Of a DNA stretch of 64,000 nucleotides, positions 1 through 7,423 are shown one piece after another. Source of the DNA: Hyphomicrobiales bacterium. GTDB lineage: Bacteria > Pseudomonadota > Alphaproteobacteria > Rhizobiales > Rhizobiaceae. Position 1 is the first letter of the stretch. The number at the start of each line of letters is the position of its first letter. The DNA lies in the NCBI GenBank assembly GCA_017305935.1, contig JAFKJU010000007.1, positions 1-64,000 of the forward strand, given 5' to 3'. The translations under genes and the position numbers were made by a program. The notes beneath the pieces were generated by a model. The model made no database searches. It was not told where the DNA came from and worked only from the letters and a program-made list of their open reading frames with translations.

Positions 1-22
1 GTATCCATCCGGCGAAGGCCGC
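1..22 (+). repeat. IS66 left terminal inverted repeat
   Basis: This stretch matches the reverse complement of 2817-2838 with mismatches only at repeat positions 7, 11 and 22. It marks the tnpC-side end of the insertion sequence and coincides with the first base of the window. Confidence 0.85.
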
Positions 23-27
23 GGGGT

Positions 28-327
28 TTATGATTTCGGCTCGTCTGCCATGATGCGTTCGATCCTTGTGGGATCGCATTGCTCGTCCACAAGGAACTGT
101 CGGACACCGCCATCCCAGGTGCGGATATCGGCGAGGAATTCCTTTAGGCTTTCGATGCCCCGGTCGGTGAAGGTCGTGATGCCCTCTTCGCTGCCGTCAT
201 AGGCATGGATCATCTCGCCGTAGTCGATGTTGTCTGAGTTGCTGGCAATTTCCTGGACGAGTTCGAGGTTCTCGCCGATCAGCATGGCGACGTATTCGAT
301 CGTGTAGACATGGGTCGGTCGCGCCAT
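28..327 (-). CDS. Small IS66 passenger ORF, unknown function
   Basis: The gene encodes 99 residues beginning MARPTHVYTIEYVAMLIG. Its ATG overlaps the tnpC stop as TGATG, so it is probably translated by coupling to tnpC. It lies entirely inside the inverted repeats and is therefore part of the mobile element. The composition is acidic and soluble, with no membrane segment or catalytic motif that I recognise. Small ORFs in this place are found in some IS66 elements, but no transposition role is established. A longer frame upstream inside tnpC exists; the coupled start is preferred because of the overlap. Confidence 0.7.
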   Translation of the reverse strand: MARPTHVYTIEYVAMLIGENLELVQEIASNSDNIDYGEMIHAYDGSEEGITTFTDRGIESLKEFLADIRTWDGGVRQFLVDEQCDPTRIERIMADEPKS

Positions 328-1964
328 CAGGCCGCCATCTGCCGTGCGCTGCCGGCGGCGGTCCAGTTCCACGGCAACAGTTCCGGCAGTCGTGAAACGG
401 GAAGGTTGGGCATGCGGGCGAGGACATCCGCCAACCAAGCCTGCGGATCGATATCGTTCATCTTTGCCGTGACGATCAGGGAATACATGAAGGCAGCGCG
501 CTCGCCCCCACGCTGGGAACCGGCGAACAGCCATGCCTTTCTTCCCAGAGCGATCCCACGCAGAGCGCGCTCGGCCGCATTGTTCGAAAGGCAAAGCCTG
601 CCGTCATCGAGGAACCGGGTGAAGGCTTCCCAGCGCCCCTCCTTCTCAAACATGTAGTTGATCGCCTTGGCGACGGGATTGTGCTTGGACATGTGGGTGC
701 GCTGCGCCATCAGCCAGTCGTGCAGTTCCTCGACGAGCGGACGAGCATGTTGTTGGCGTGCTGCGAGCCGGTCCTCGACAGGCAATCCGTTTATGTCGCG
801 TTCGATATCGAAGAAAGCGTCGATGCGGGCCACGGCCTCGAGTGCGACCGGCGATATCTCATGAGCGGGTTTGCCCTTGCGCACGTTGCCGGCGATGTCG
901 GCCAGCTCGAAGAACTTGCGCCGCGCATGACTCCAGCAGAGCGCGCTGATTACCGGTGCAGGGCCGCGGTCCGCACGATAAAGGTCGTTGTAGCCACCAT
1001 AGGCATCGGTTTGCAGGGTGCCATGCCACCCGGCGAGATGTCGATTTGGATGGGTCTTCTCGCGATCGGGTGAGAAGTGGAAGAGGGCTGCAGGAGGCGC
1101 GCCGCCCGCGAAGGGACGGTCATCGCGCACATAAGTCCATAACCGTGCCTGCCGCGTTGCACCTCTGGCCAGCAGCGGCACGGTTGTGTCGTCGCCATGC
1201 AGCCGCCCGGCGGCCAGAACATGGGCGCGGATCAGATCATGGATCGGCTGCAGCGCCGTCGCGCAGGCACCGACCTGATCGGCCAGCGTGGAGAGGCTGA
1301 GATCGACGCCTTCCCTGGCGTAGCGCTCAGCCTGGCGGTTCAATGGCTGATGTTGGCCGAACTTCTCGAACAGGATCGTCGCCAGCAGGTTCGGTCCCGC
1401 CCATCCACGCGGCGTCGCATGGAAAGGTGCCGGTGGCTGGCTGATCTTCTCGCAGTCCCGGCAGGTGAACTTCTCGCGCACCGTCTGGATCACCTTCCAC
1501 TGGCGCGGAATCGCCTCCAACGTCTCGGTGATGTCTTCGCCCATCTTCACGATCCGGGCCGAGCCGCAGCAGGCGCAGTGCGCCGGAGCCTCGATGATCA
1601 CGCGTTCGCGCGGCAAGTGCTCGGGAAACGGCTTACGGGCTGGCCGGCGGCGTTCGAAGGCGGAGACATTTGTGATCTTCGCTGCCACGCGTTCCGCGGC
1701 GATCTCGTCCTCGGTGGCGTCGGCCTCGAGTTCTTCGAGCTGCAATTCCATCTGGTCGATCAGCCGGGCGCGCCGTTCCGAACTCTGGCCGTACTGCTCG
1801 CGGCGCATTTTGGCGATCTCAAGCTTGAGGTGCCGGATCATCGCCTCGGAGGTCGTCATGACGGCGCGCACCTGCGCGAGATCGGCCTCGGCGGAGGCGG
1901 CACGCGCTTCCGATGCCGCAAGCGCGGCGCGTAATCTGGCTATCTCCGAAGCAGCATCATCCAT
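327..1964 (-). CDS. tnpC: IS66 transposase TnpC
   Basis: The product has 545 residues, full length for the DDE transposase of IS66 elements. It begins with a coiled-coil stretch (about residues 5-85), then a zinc-binding region with CACCGS near 135 and CRDC near 170, then the large DDE catalytic core, and ends with the C-terminal segment containing LCLSNNAAERALRGIALGRK, typical of the family. It acts on the element ends together with TnpA and TnpB. No frameshift or internal stop is seen, so the enzyme looks intact. It lies downstream of tnpB with a 59-bp gap. Confidence 0.95.
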   Translation of the reverse strand: MDDAASEIARLRAALAASEARAASAEADLAQVRAVMTTSEAMIRHLKLEIAKMRREQYGQSSERRARLIDQMELQLEELEADATEDEIAAERVAAKITNVSAFERRRPARKPFPEHLPRERVIIEAPAHCACCGSARIVKMGEDITETLEAIPRQWKVIQTVREKFTCRDCEKISQPPAPFHATPRGWAGPNLLATILFEKFGQHQPLNRQAERYAREGVDLSLSTLADQVGACATALQPIHDLIRAHVLAAGRLHGDDTTVPLLARGATRQARLWTYVRDDRPFAGGAPPAALFHFSPDREKTHPNRHLAGWHGTLQTDAYGGYNDLYRADRGPAPVISALCWSHARRKFFELADIAGNVRKGKPAHEISPVALEAVARIDAFFDIERDINGLPVEDRLAARQQHARPLVEELHDWLMAQRTHMSKHNPVAKAINYMFEKEGRWEAFTRFLDDGRLCLSNNAAERALRGIALGRKAWLFAGSQRGGERAAFMYSLIVTAKMNDIDPQAWLADVLARMPNLPVSRLPELLPWNWTAAGSARQMAA

Positions 1965-2023
1965 GGCCGAAAGCTACCATGTCACATGCTGAAAGCCCAA
2001 CAAAAACAGAGGAATGATTATGA

Positions 2024-2374
2024 TCAGCCTGCCGCCGCAGGCCGTTGCGTCCAGCGTGGATTGCGCCAATCGATCCCTTCCAGGAGATATCCCAACTGTG
2101 CCGCCGAGACCGGCACGGCGGAGCCATTCTCGCTGACCGGCCAGATGAACTTGCCCGCCTCAAGGCGCTTTATGTAGAGCGACATGCCGACGCCGTCATG
2201 CCACAGGACCTTGATCAGGTCACCCTTGCGACCTCGGAAGCAGAAGACTTCGCCGCCATGAGGATCGCGGCCAAGACCTTGCTGAACCTTCAGCGCCAGG
2301 CTGTTCATACCGCAACGCATATCCGTCACGCCGCCCGCGATCCACACCTTCACCCCGGCCGGAAAGGCGATCAT
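2024..2374 (-). CDS. tnpB: IS66 accessory protein TnpB (Orf2)
   Basis: The 116-residue product starts MIAFPAGVKVWIAGGVTDMR and contains the family pattern of a short helical start followed by HGGEVFCFRGRKGDLIKVLWHDGVG (seen in part around residues 38-62), the hallmark of the IS66 Orf2 family. It is needed for transposition in characterised members, though its biochemical role is unknown. Its start overlaps the end of tnpA by 4 bp (ATGA), which points to coupled translation within the element. Confidence 0.94.
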   Translation of the reverse strand: MIAFPAGVKVWIAGGVTDMRCGMNSLALKVQQGLGRDPHGGEVFCFRGRKGDLIKVLWHDGVGMSLYIKRLEAGKFIWPVSENGSAVPVSAAQLGYLLEGIDWRNPRWTQRPAAAG

Positions 2375-2799
2375 GGCGCGTCCAGAACCGGCAGCAGGCG
2401 CGCGAGGATCGTCGGATCAAGCGAGGCCGGAATCGTCAGCCGTCGCCCGTTCGGCAGCCCGATCTCGATCGTCTTGTTGTCCTCAGATCGGAGAGGTGGG
2501 GCTACCTCGCAAGATGCCGCCGCTGGCGGCGAAATCGAAAGTGGCACGAAGCCAGTTGGAGCGGAACCGCTCAGAAGGCCACTACGGTATTCCCGACGCC
2601 AGCGGGTCAACAATGACCGCGAAAGTCCATATCGCCGTGCCGTCGCCGAGCCTTGCCGAAAACCTTGCAGGCTCTCCTCGACGATCCGGACCTTCTCCTC
2701 GTCCGACCAATCCCGCCGGCGGCCAAGATCATCGGCGGACAAAACCTCAATCGGGGAAATGATTGTAGCGCATGACATAAGCCATGGACTTAACGCCAA
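2371..2799 (-). CDS. tnpA: IS66 TnpA, HTH DNA-binding protein
   Basis: The product has 142 residues with a helix-turn-helix of the IS3/IS66 TnpA type near residues 30-65 (WSDEEKVRIVEESLQGF followed by ARRYGLSRSLLTRWRREY). It probably binds the element ends. The true start may be seven codons further in (2778), because the start at 2799 lacks a good ribosome site. The stop overlaps tnpB by 4 bp. Confidence 0.92.
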   Translation of the reverse strand: MALSPWLMSCATIISPIEVLSADDLGRRRDWSDEEKVRIVEESLQGFRQGSATARRYGLSRSLLTRWRREYRSGLLSGSAPTGFVPLSISPPAAASCEVAPPLRSEDNKTIEIGLPNGRRLTIPASLDPTILARLLPVLDAP

Positions 2800-2816
2800 T
2801 CAGCAAGTCAGGGCAG

Positions 2817-2838
2817 ACGGCCTTCGGCGGAGGGATAC
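2817..2838 (-). repeat. IS66 right terminal inverted repeat
   Basis: This is the partner of the repeat at 1-22, lying upstream of tnpA. It places the outer edge of the insertion sequence at 2838 and therefore the junction with the host or prophage DNA at 2838/2839. Confidence 0.85.
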
Positions 2839-2853
2839 ACTTTCTGGCCGGTA

Positions 2854-3039
2854 CTATGAGCTTTTGTGGCTAGTCGGTCGGATGACCAGCGGTGCTATCG
2901 GCCTCTTGTCGGCGATGACGACGGTCATCTTGCCCGTGACACCCGAATGATGGATGGCACTTCGTATTGCTTGCCATCGGCAACCCCATACCGTCAGAGG
3001 GGCATCGTTTCCCACTTCGAAAACCAGGTGCAGCCTCAT
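2854..3039 (-). CDS. Small hypothetical protein next to the IS
   Basis: This frame gives 61 residues beginning MRLHLVFEVGNDAPLTV, with GAGG five bases ahead of the ATG. It stops 15 bp from the right IS end, so the insertion did not cut it as read. No domain is recognised; the basic C-terminus and hydrophobic stretches give no firm clue. It could be a chance frame, but it is the only coding-like one in 2839-3228, where nothing else is supportable. Confidence 0.35.
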   Translation of the reverse strand: MRLHLVFEVGNDAPLTVWGCRWQAIRSAIHHSGVTGKMTVVIADKRPIAPLVIRPTSHKSS

Positions 3040-3228
3040 TGTACCTCACAACGGGCTTGGCGCATGCCCCGCATTTAACCAGCCTGCCCTATGCCGTTAG
3101 GAAACTCTGGCGTCTATTGCCGACAACAGCGACTCGGGCCATTCTGCGGCGGTTGCATTAGCCTGAAATCACACTTCCTCAGCATGCCTATGAGCGCGGG
3201 CATCCGCCCGAGGAAGGAGGTGAACAAA

Positions 3229-3339
3229 ATGGCGAAGGCAACAAAGATCGGCCGCAGTGCGGTGACCGGCCGCTTCACCAAGGTCTCTACGGCCAAGGCG
3301 AAGCCCCGTACCCACGTTGTGGAGACGATTAAAAAGTAA
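3229..3339 (+). CDS. 36-residue basic conserved peptide
   Basis: The peptide begins MAKATKIGRSAVTGRF and ends VVETIKK. An almost perfect Shine-Dalgarno (AAGGAGGTGA, 3214-3223) stands six bases before the ATG, and a terminator follows directly, so this is a true small gene although a longer frame upstream exists. Short basic peptides with the pattern KIGRSAVTGRF and a VxETIKK tail recur in proteobacteria and their phages and plasmids; their function is not known. I infer a small nucleic-acid-binding or ribosome-associated role only from charge. Confidence 0.8.
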   Translation: MAKATKIGRSAVTGRFTKVSTAKAKPRTHVVETIKK

Positions 3340-3360
3340 GGCGACCTAGTCGCTACGCTT

Positions 3361-3402
3361 CCGGGTGGCGTTTCTTAGCGGGAGTGCCACCCGGTTTCGT
3401 TT
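3361..3402 (+). terminator. Rho-independent terminator after the 36-residue gene
   Basis: A 9-bp perfect stem (CCGGGTGGC at 3361-3369 with GCCACCCGG at 3386-3394) is followed by TTTCGTTT. Confidence 0.85.
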
Positions 3403-4418
3403 AATCACTCAGCCTTTCGCAAAGCTGTAAATCATGACGGGCCGAGCTTGATATCGGCTGGCATCGGGCGACCGCATCTAGCATCAGCGCATCGCGGGCG
3501 AGGAAGATGCCGGTGTTCCCTGCGCTTCCTTCAGCGCCGCCGTCATGATTGGGGTCGGGAAGGCGAAGGGACTTGCGCGCCTCGCTCTTGGTCCAGCCTA
3601 TGCTTCGCAGCGGAGGCCTTCCCGATCTTGTTATCGCCTGCCGTAACCATGGACCCGATTGGCTGGCCATATTATCGGCAGCGATGAATAAGGCTCGGGA
3701 AGGACGGGACGCAACCACCGTCGTTCAAGCGGGACCAGCAATATACGGCGCTGGGTCTTCGCTCCACCGCCCGTATGCGGTGGCTTCCCGATCTGTTTAC
3801 GAGCGCACCGTAGTCGGCCCAATGGGCGGAGGTCTACGCGGGGTTTTCCCTGCCGTTTAACCAACTCGCATGGGCGTCGTTGCAGGACTACCCCATACTC
3901 GGCTGCAATCCGCCGCTCGATCTGTGAATAAGCAAGGCATTCGCGCCTTGAGCCTGTCGACGCGCGACAAGTGGGTGATGAAGTCATGACGGCCACTCGC
4001 TTCCTACCCCGGCTTGGTCGTCAGGGTAGCGGTGAAACGGCGCAAGCCTCCCGCATTTCCCAACAGCCTCACGGGCCATAGCCTTGTCCGCCGTCATGTT
4101 CTGTTTGCCCTCGCATTTCAGCGGGGCGGAATACTTGCCCGATAGGCAGGCTCCCGGATGGATTTGAACCATCAACCTGCGACCTTGCGGCCGGGGCTCT
4201 ATCCAGTTGCCGCTACGGGAGCCTGTTTGCCCTATCGGATCGTTGAGGCGGTCGCCTCGAATTCTTTGGCCCGGTATTCCTCTCCCCACCGTCGCGGGAA
4301 CGGGTACTGACCGGTTTCGTGTCGCCTCCGGCATCTAAGAGACCGTCTCCCTACTCTGCAAGCACGCTCCGAGAATCTTTAGACCGGACGACTGTCGGAA
4401 GCGCGTCGTTCCGGAATC
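3403..4418. other. 1-kb stretch with no convincing protein gene
   Basis: Several frames of 100-120 codons are open here (for example minus 3987-3631 and minus 4334-3984, which overlap as ATGA), but they are arginine-rich with scattered rare codons, have no recognisable domain, and overlap one another on both strands. The only structured feature is the tRNA-like sequence at 4149-4223. The stretch lies beyond the terminator of the leftward phage operon and may be decayed phage or intergenic DNA. Confidence 0.5.
4149..4223 (-). tRNA. tRNA-like sequence, anticodon arm irregular
   Basis: On the minus strand a perfect 7-bp acceptor stem (GGCTCCC with GGGAGCC) encloses a perfect T arm (GATGG, loop TTCAAAT, CCATC) and a D-loop-like AACTGGATAGAGC. 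Total length is 75 nt, normal for a tRNA. The D stem pairs only in part and the five bases either side of the expected anticodon loop do not pair, so the anticodon cannot be assigned. It is either a degenerate phage tRNA or a tRNA mimic. No CCA is encoded. Confidence 0.5.
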
Positions 4419-4455
4419 AAAAAGGTGATTTGCCGGTCGCTCCGCGCAAATCACC
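4419..4455 (-). terminator. Terminator of the leftward phage operon
   Basis: Read on the minus strand, a 10-bp perfect stem (GGTGATTTGC with GCAAATCACC, 12-nt loop) is followed by TTTTT. It lies 46 bp past the stop of the last leftward gene. Confidence 0.85.
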
Positions 4456-4501
4456 ACTATAGTTTTTCTATATAGCATTCAGGTTCCGAATGGAATCCCT
4501 A

Positions 4502-5062
4502 TCAACTCGCTTTTCTCAACTTTCCGCTGTTTTCATACCCAAAATGCACCGCCAGCGCCGTCAGTCCCTGCTTTAACATTTCTATATAGGCGCGCTGAAG
4601 GTTCTTGCTCTCCGCCATCTCGGACACAGCCCGCCCCTCGCCGGCAATCTTCACCATGACGTCATAGCCAATCCCGAGAACCCGGCGGCAGTCGGCAAGA
4701 TCGATACCGGCCTGGATTTGCCGATCGGACAGCGCGGACCTCGGGCCACCACCATCGACCGGCTCGCGGCTGTAATCGAACGATCCCGCGCCCGCACCAC
4801 CGAGGGCTTCCCAGATACGTCGGAACCGTTCCCCTGCCTTTGCCTGCGCCTGGTCGATAAGGTTGCGTTGCTCCAGCACGACAAGCGCGCTTTCCTTCAT
4901 GTTCCTGACCGCGAGCACCTTTCTTGGATTCCACGTCTCGCCATCGTGTGCGCCGTTGTAGAGCGGATTATCGACCTCGCTCAATTCCGGTTTAGCTTGG
5001 CCGTGGCCAACCGCGGTCAGGTCAAAATTCCCGATCTTTGTTTTGCGCTTACGTTTCGCCAT
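4502..5062 (-). CDS. Phage protein, unknown, last gene of leftward operon
   Basis: The 186-residue product starts MAKRKRKTKIGNFDLTAVGHG. The basic N-terminus is followed by a helical region, a glycine-rich patch (GGAGAGSFDYSREPVDGGG, about 95-113) and a C-terminal helical part (GIGYDVMVKIAGEGRAVSEMA onward, about 134-180). The pattern resembles rhizobial proteins placed in the DUF6456 group, but I am not certain of that assignment. The internal start is chosen because it has GGCGG just upstream and clears the neighbouring gene by 20 bp. The operon terminator follows. Confidence 0.75.
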   Translation of the reverse strand: MAKRKRKTKIGNFDLTAVGHGQAKPELSEVDNPLYNGAHDGETWNPRKVLAVRNMKESALVVLEQRNLIDQAQAKAGERFRRIWEALGGAGAGSFDYSREPVDGGGPRSALSDRQIQAGIDLADCRRVLGIGYDVMVKIAGEGRAVSEMAESKNLQRAYIEMLKQGLTALAVHFGYENSGKLRKAS

Positions 5063-5082
5063 TCCGCCTATTCCTCGCCTCG

Positions 5083-5304
5083 TCACCTGAATTTCGGATG
5101 AGTGATGGCCGCCATGATCATGTCCATGGCGATCATCTTGTTGATGTGCTGGGAGCGATTGCTCTCGACGTAGGCCGCGATCCCGGACGGCAAATGTGTG
5201 ACCCTGATGCCGGGGTAGCTGCCGACATGCTGACCTCCGCGATGGTGAATGCCTGGGATAGGCCACGTCTCGATTTTGATCTGATCGGCAGGTATCTCGA
5301 TCAT
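5083..5304 (-). CDS. Mini GGQ release-factor-like protein
   Basis: This 73-residue protein consists of little more than the catalytic domain of class I peptide release factors. GGQ is at residues 23-25 within RGGQHV, followed by IRVTHLPSGI (33-42) and RSQHINKMIAM (50-60), which aligns with the release-factor pattern RITHLPTGI and RSQHKNKxxAM. In release factors this domain hydrolyses peptidyl-tRNA on the ribosome; the stop-codon-reading domains are absent here, as in ArfB/ICT1 rescue factors, but the basic tail of those is also missing. The ATG overlaps the previous stop (ATGA). Role in phage growth is inferred, not known. Confidence 0.8.
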   Translation of the reverse strand: MIEIPADQIKIETWPIPGIHHRGGQHVGSYPGIRVTHLPSGIAAYVESNRSQHINKMIAMDMIMAAITHPKFR

Positions 5305-5525
5305 GGCCCCGGCCCAGTCTTGCCTGTACCGCGGCGCTGCAGTTCGCGCTCGATGTACCAAGCCGCCTTCTTGAGGTCTTCGATTGCATCCGCCTTGAGG
5401 TCCGCGCGCCATATGTATTTGATGGCATTGCCGAGATTGAAGCTCATGTGCTCGACGACCTGGATGCATTCGACGCCGCTGGGGTGGCTGTTGTAATGCG
5501 GAGGATGGTTGACCGGGTCGCTCAT
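5301..5525 (-). CDS. DUF3310 phage protein
   Basis: The 74-residue product begins MSDPVNHPPHYNSHPSGVEC and continues with a helical part (IQVVEHMSFNLGNAIKYIWR), the recognisable DUF3310 pattern of phage nucleotide-kinase-like fragments. Function is unknown. Both ends overlap neighbours by 4 bp, so it is translated as part of the leftward operon between the DnaA-like gene and the mini release factor. Confidence 0.85.
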   Translation of the reverse strand: MSDPVNHPPHYNSHPSGVECIQVVEHMSFNLGNAIKYIWRADLKADAIEDLKKAAWYIERELQRRGTGKTGPGP

Positions 5526-6061
5526 TCGGCCGCCTTCGAACGGGCTGTGGCACCGACGGCATGCAAGAGCGTGGTGTGGTCGCGTTTGAATACTGCCGCT
5601 ATCTGCGTCGACGACAGGTCCGGCCTTTGGGTGTAGACGGCGCGCATGCATGCCTTCCGCGCATCTGCAACGGGCTTCCTCCGGCCCTGGCCAAAAATCT
5701 CTGTGAGAGAAATCCCCGGATACGCCAACAGCGTTGCGACGATGATGTCCTTCACCGGCAGAGCTTCGGGGATATCGTCAGGGATTCTTGCCTGGAGGGA
5801 AGCAAGGCGCGTCTGCAGCCGTTGGAGTTCGGTGACTTTCTCGCACACTTCGCCGCGCGCCTCGATCAGTCCCTTCGCCAGCGACATGCGCTCGGCATTC
5901 GCCTTGTTGAGTGCGGCCCGGAGGTCGGAATTCTGCTTGCGCAAGCTCCGTATCGCACTCTCGTGATTTTGCTGGTGACGTGTCCGGTCTTGCCGAGCCT
6001 TGTATTCAGCCATCATTTCATCAGCGGAAGCGTATTCCTTGGCCTTGACGTACATGTTCAT
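5522..6061 (-). CDS. Coiled-coil protein with DnaA domain IV
   Basis: The 179-residue product has a long coiled coil (about 20-95) and a C-terminal domain closely resembling the DnaA DNA-binding domain: ARKACMRAVYTQRPDLSSTQIAAVF then KRDHTTLLHAV (about 132-170), which fits the DnaA signature around the KRDHTT helix. The AAA+ ATPase of DnaA is absent. It could bind DnaA boxes at the phage origin, or compete with host DnaA. It sits between the DUF1376 replication gene and the DUF3310 gene with 4-bp overlaps, in the replication block. Confidence 0.85.
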   Translation of the reverse strand: MNMYVKAKEYASADEMMAEYKARQDRTRHQQNHESAIRSLRKQNSDLRAALNKANAERMSLAKGLIEARGEVCEKVTELQRLQTRLASLQARIPDDIPEALPVKDIIVATLLAYPGISLTEIFGQGRRKPVADARKACMRAVYTQRPDLSSTQIAAVFKRDHTTLLHAVGATARSKAAE

Positions 6062-6837
6062 CGCTGAAAACTCCGCTCTGATCTTGCTCGTTCTGCTGCG
6101 AGGTATTCCTCGCGGGTCTTGAATTTCGATGCTGTGGAAAGTGCCACCATCTGCTTGGGAGGCGGATCAGGGGGCTTTGACTTGATGCGAGTCCACATGT
6201 GTTTGCGAAGGTATTTCGCCGCGGAGCAAATCGTGGTTCGCCCCCCGGCGCGGGCTGCCTCGACGTATGCTGCCGAGTGGCTGCGGGCCTTAGCGCGGTC
6301 TTCAGGCGTCAGAGAACCCCAAGCAGCGAAAGCGTCGTCGTCGTCGTCGCTGGCTTGGGATGGCCAGGAACCAAACCAATCATCGAAATCTTCGCGCTCG
6401 CGCTTTTTTTCTTCGAATTGATCCGAACGTAGTGAGGATAGGTCAGAGGTTGTCGGTAACGCGCCCGTATCACTGCATTTGCTTTGCACATGTAGTGCAT
6501 TTGCATCTTGAGTACCTTTCTTGCCCTTCGAATAGCGGGCCTCTGCGGCGGAGCGGCGCTTCTCGATGATCTCGTCAGCTTTCGACAACTCCGCATCGAT
6601 GCGCTTGTGCGTCCAGTCGGGGCCAAAAAGCATGGCGAGAATGTCCCGGCTATCCTCCCACTGCTCGGCGGAGAGCTTGGCGATGCGCGCGATCACGCGC
6701 TCGTTGGCCGGCAGTCTGCCGTTCTGCCAATAGTGCATGATCATCAGCAGGTAGGCGCCGTGCTCGGTTGCCGTCAGGTGGCCGGTGTCAGCGAGGTAGT
6801 CCGCGATATGCAGCGGCATCCACGCGCGGTTGCTCAT
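6058..6837 (-). CDS. DUF1376 (YdaU-like) phage replication protein
   Basis: The 259-residue protein begins MSNRAWMPLHIADYLADTGHL followed by TATEHGAYLLMIMHYW and LPANERVIARIAKL, the signature of the DUF1376 family found in phage replication blocks where lambda O would stand. The N-terminal winged-helix-like domain (1-90) is followed by a charged linker with DDWFGSWP. Start and stop overlap neighbours by 4 bp. I infer a role in loading replication proteins at the phage origin; the helicase partner is not obvious. Confidence 0.85.
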   Translation of the reverse strand: MSNRAWMPLHIADYLADTGHLTATEHGAYLLMIMHYWQNGRLPANERVIARIAKLSAEQWEDSRDILAMLFGPDWTHKRIDAELSKADEIIEKRRSAAEARYSKGKKGTQDANALHVQSKCSDTGALPTTSDLSSLRSDQFEEKKREREDFDDWFGSWPSQASDDDDDAFAAWGSLTPEDRAKARSHSAAYVEAARAGGRTTICSAAKYLRKHMWTRIKSKPPDPPPKQMVALSTASKFKTREEYLAAERARSERSFQR

Positions 6838-7205
6838 TTGACCACCTCTACCTTAATGCCGTGGCACGCCTTCATGAGCTTCCGCTTAATGGCGAAGTCA
6901 CGAGTGACAACGCCCTTCACGTCGACGACGCGGCGCGCGCAGGCGATGCGGTCGAAGAACACGAAGTCGGCACGGTAGCGCGCAACCAAAACGCCATGAA
7001 CGATCAGATCGTACTGGCGCTGAAGTTCGATGTCGGTGACCTCGCCGCCCTTCGCGCGCTGCTTCAGAGCCGCATAGAAATTGGCTTCAGCCTTGCTGTC
7101 GAAGAGGATTCCGTCGAGCAAGGTCTTTTCGGAACCATACTTGTTGCGCTTCGACTTGCCGGGAGCAAACGCCGCGCCATGCTTGGCCGATAGGTGGATC
7201 GTCAT
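6834..7205 (-). CDS. DUF1064 PD-(D/E)XK-like phage nuclease
   Basis: The 123-residue product contains FDSKAEANFY (E at about 39), YRADFVFFD (D at about 77) and VVDVKGVVT (D-x-K near 92), the acidic pattern of a restriction-like fold; the family is DUF1064, predicted phage endonuclease or junction resolvase. The start at 7205 is chosen because it overlaps the upstream stop by 4 bp and has GGTAGGGG ahead. It likely processes replication or recombination intermediates. Confidence 0.85.
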   Translation of the reverse strand: MTIHLSAKHGAAFAPGKSKRNKYGSEKTLLDGILFDSKAEANFYAALKQRAKGGEVTDIELQRQYDLIVHGVLVARYRADFVFFDRIACARRVVDVKGVVTRDFAIKRKLMKACHGIKVEVVK

Positions 7206-7423
7206 CTTCGAGCCCCTACCCTGTTGCGGACGGACTGCTGGTGTTCGCGGTGCCATCTATTGTATTTGCGGTATGCGTCACGGGCAGCGTTGAGGGCGTT
7301 GTAGATGTCCTCCTCATCACAGCCTATGATTTCGGCAATCTCCGCCGTGTCATGCTCGCCGTCTCGTCCATTGAACAGACGGCCGATCTTGATCAGGTCG
7401 CGATCGGAGAAGGTCATAGGCAA
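7202..7423 (-). CDS. Small phage HTH-like protein
   Basis: The 73-residue product starts MPMTFSDRDLIKIGRLFNGR. Residues 20-50 (DTAEIAEIIGCDEEDIYNALNAA) look like a helix-turn-helix, and the tail is strongly basic (KYNRWHREHQQSVRNRVGARR), so DNA binding is plausible. It overlaps both neighbours (4 bp and 10 bp) within the leftward operon. No family name is recognised. Confidence 0.75.
   Translation of the reverse strand: MPMTFSDRDLIKIGRLFNGRDGEHDTAEIAEIIGCDEEDIYNALNAARDAYRKYNRWHREHQQSVRNRVGARR

Larger units (their letters stand above)
1..2838 (-). mobile_element. Complete IS66-family insertion sequence
   Basis: The element carries the canonical IS66 trio tnpA-tnpB-tnpC, all read leftward, plus a short ORF behind tnpC. 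Its ends are imperfect inverted repeats: the left end begins GTATCCATCC at base 1 and the right end, read from 2838 on the minus strand, begins GTATCCCTCC; about 19-20 of 22 positions agree. All three transposition genes are intact, so it may be active. An IS66 target duplication is usually 8 bp; the right copy would be 2839-2846, and the left copy lies outside the window and cannot be checked. Confidence 0.93.

Noticed and set aside
310-1992. Several long plus-strand open frames across the IS
   Set aside because: They lie opposite tnpC, have no domains and reflect high GC; the minus-strand IS66 transposase explains the region.
3631-4334. Two leftward frames overlapping as ATGA in the phage left part
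   Set aside because: They contain arginine-rich, low-quality sequence, cross the tRNA-like element and lie beyond the operon terminator; not strong enough to call.
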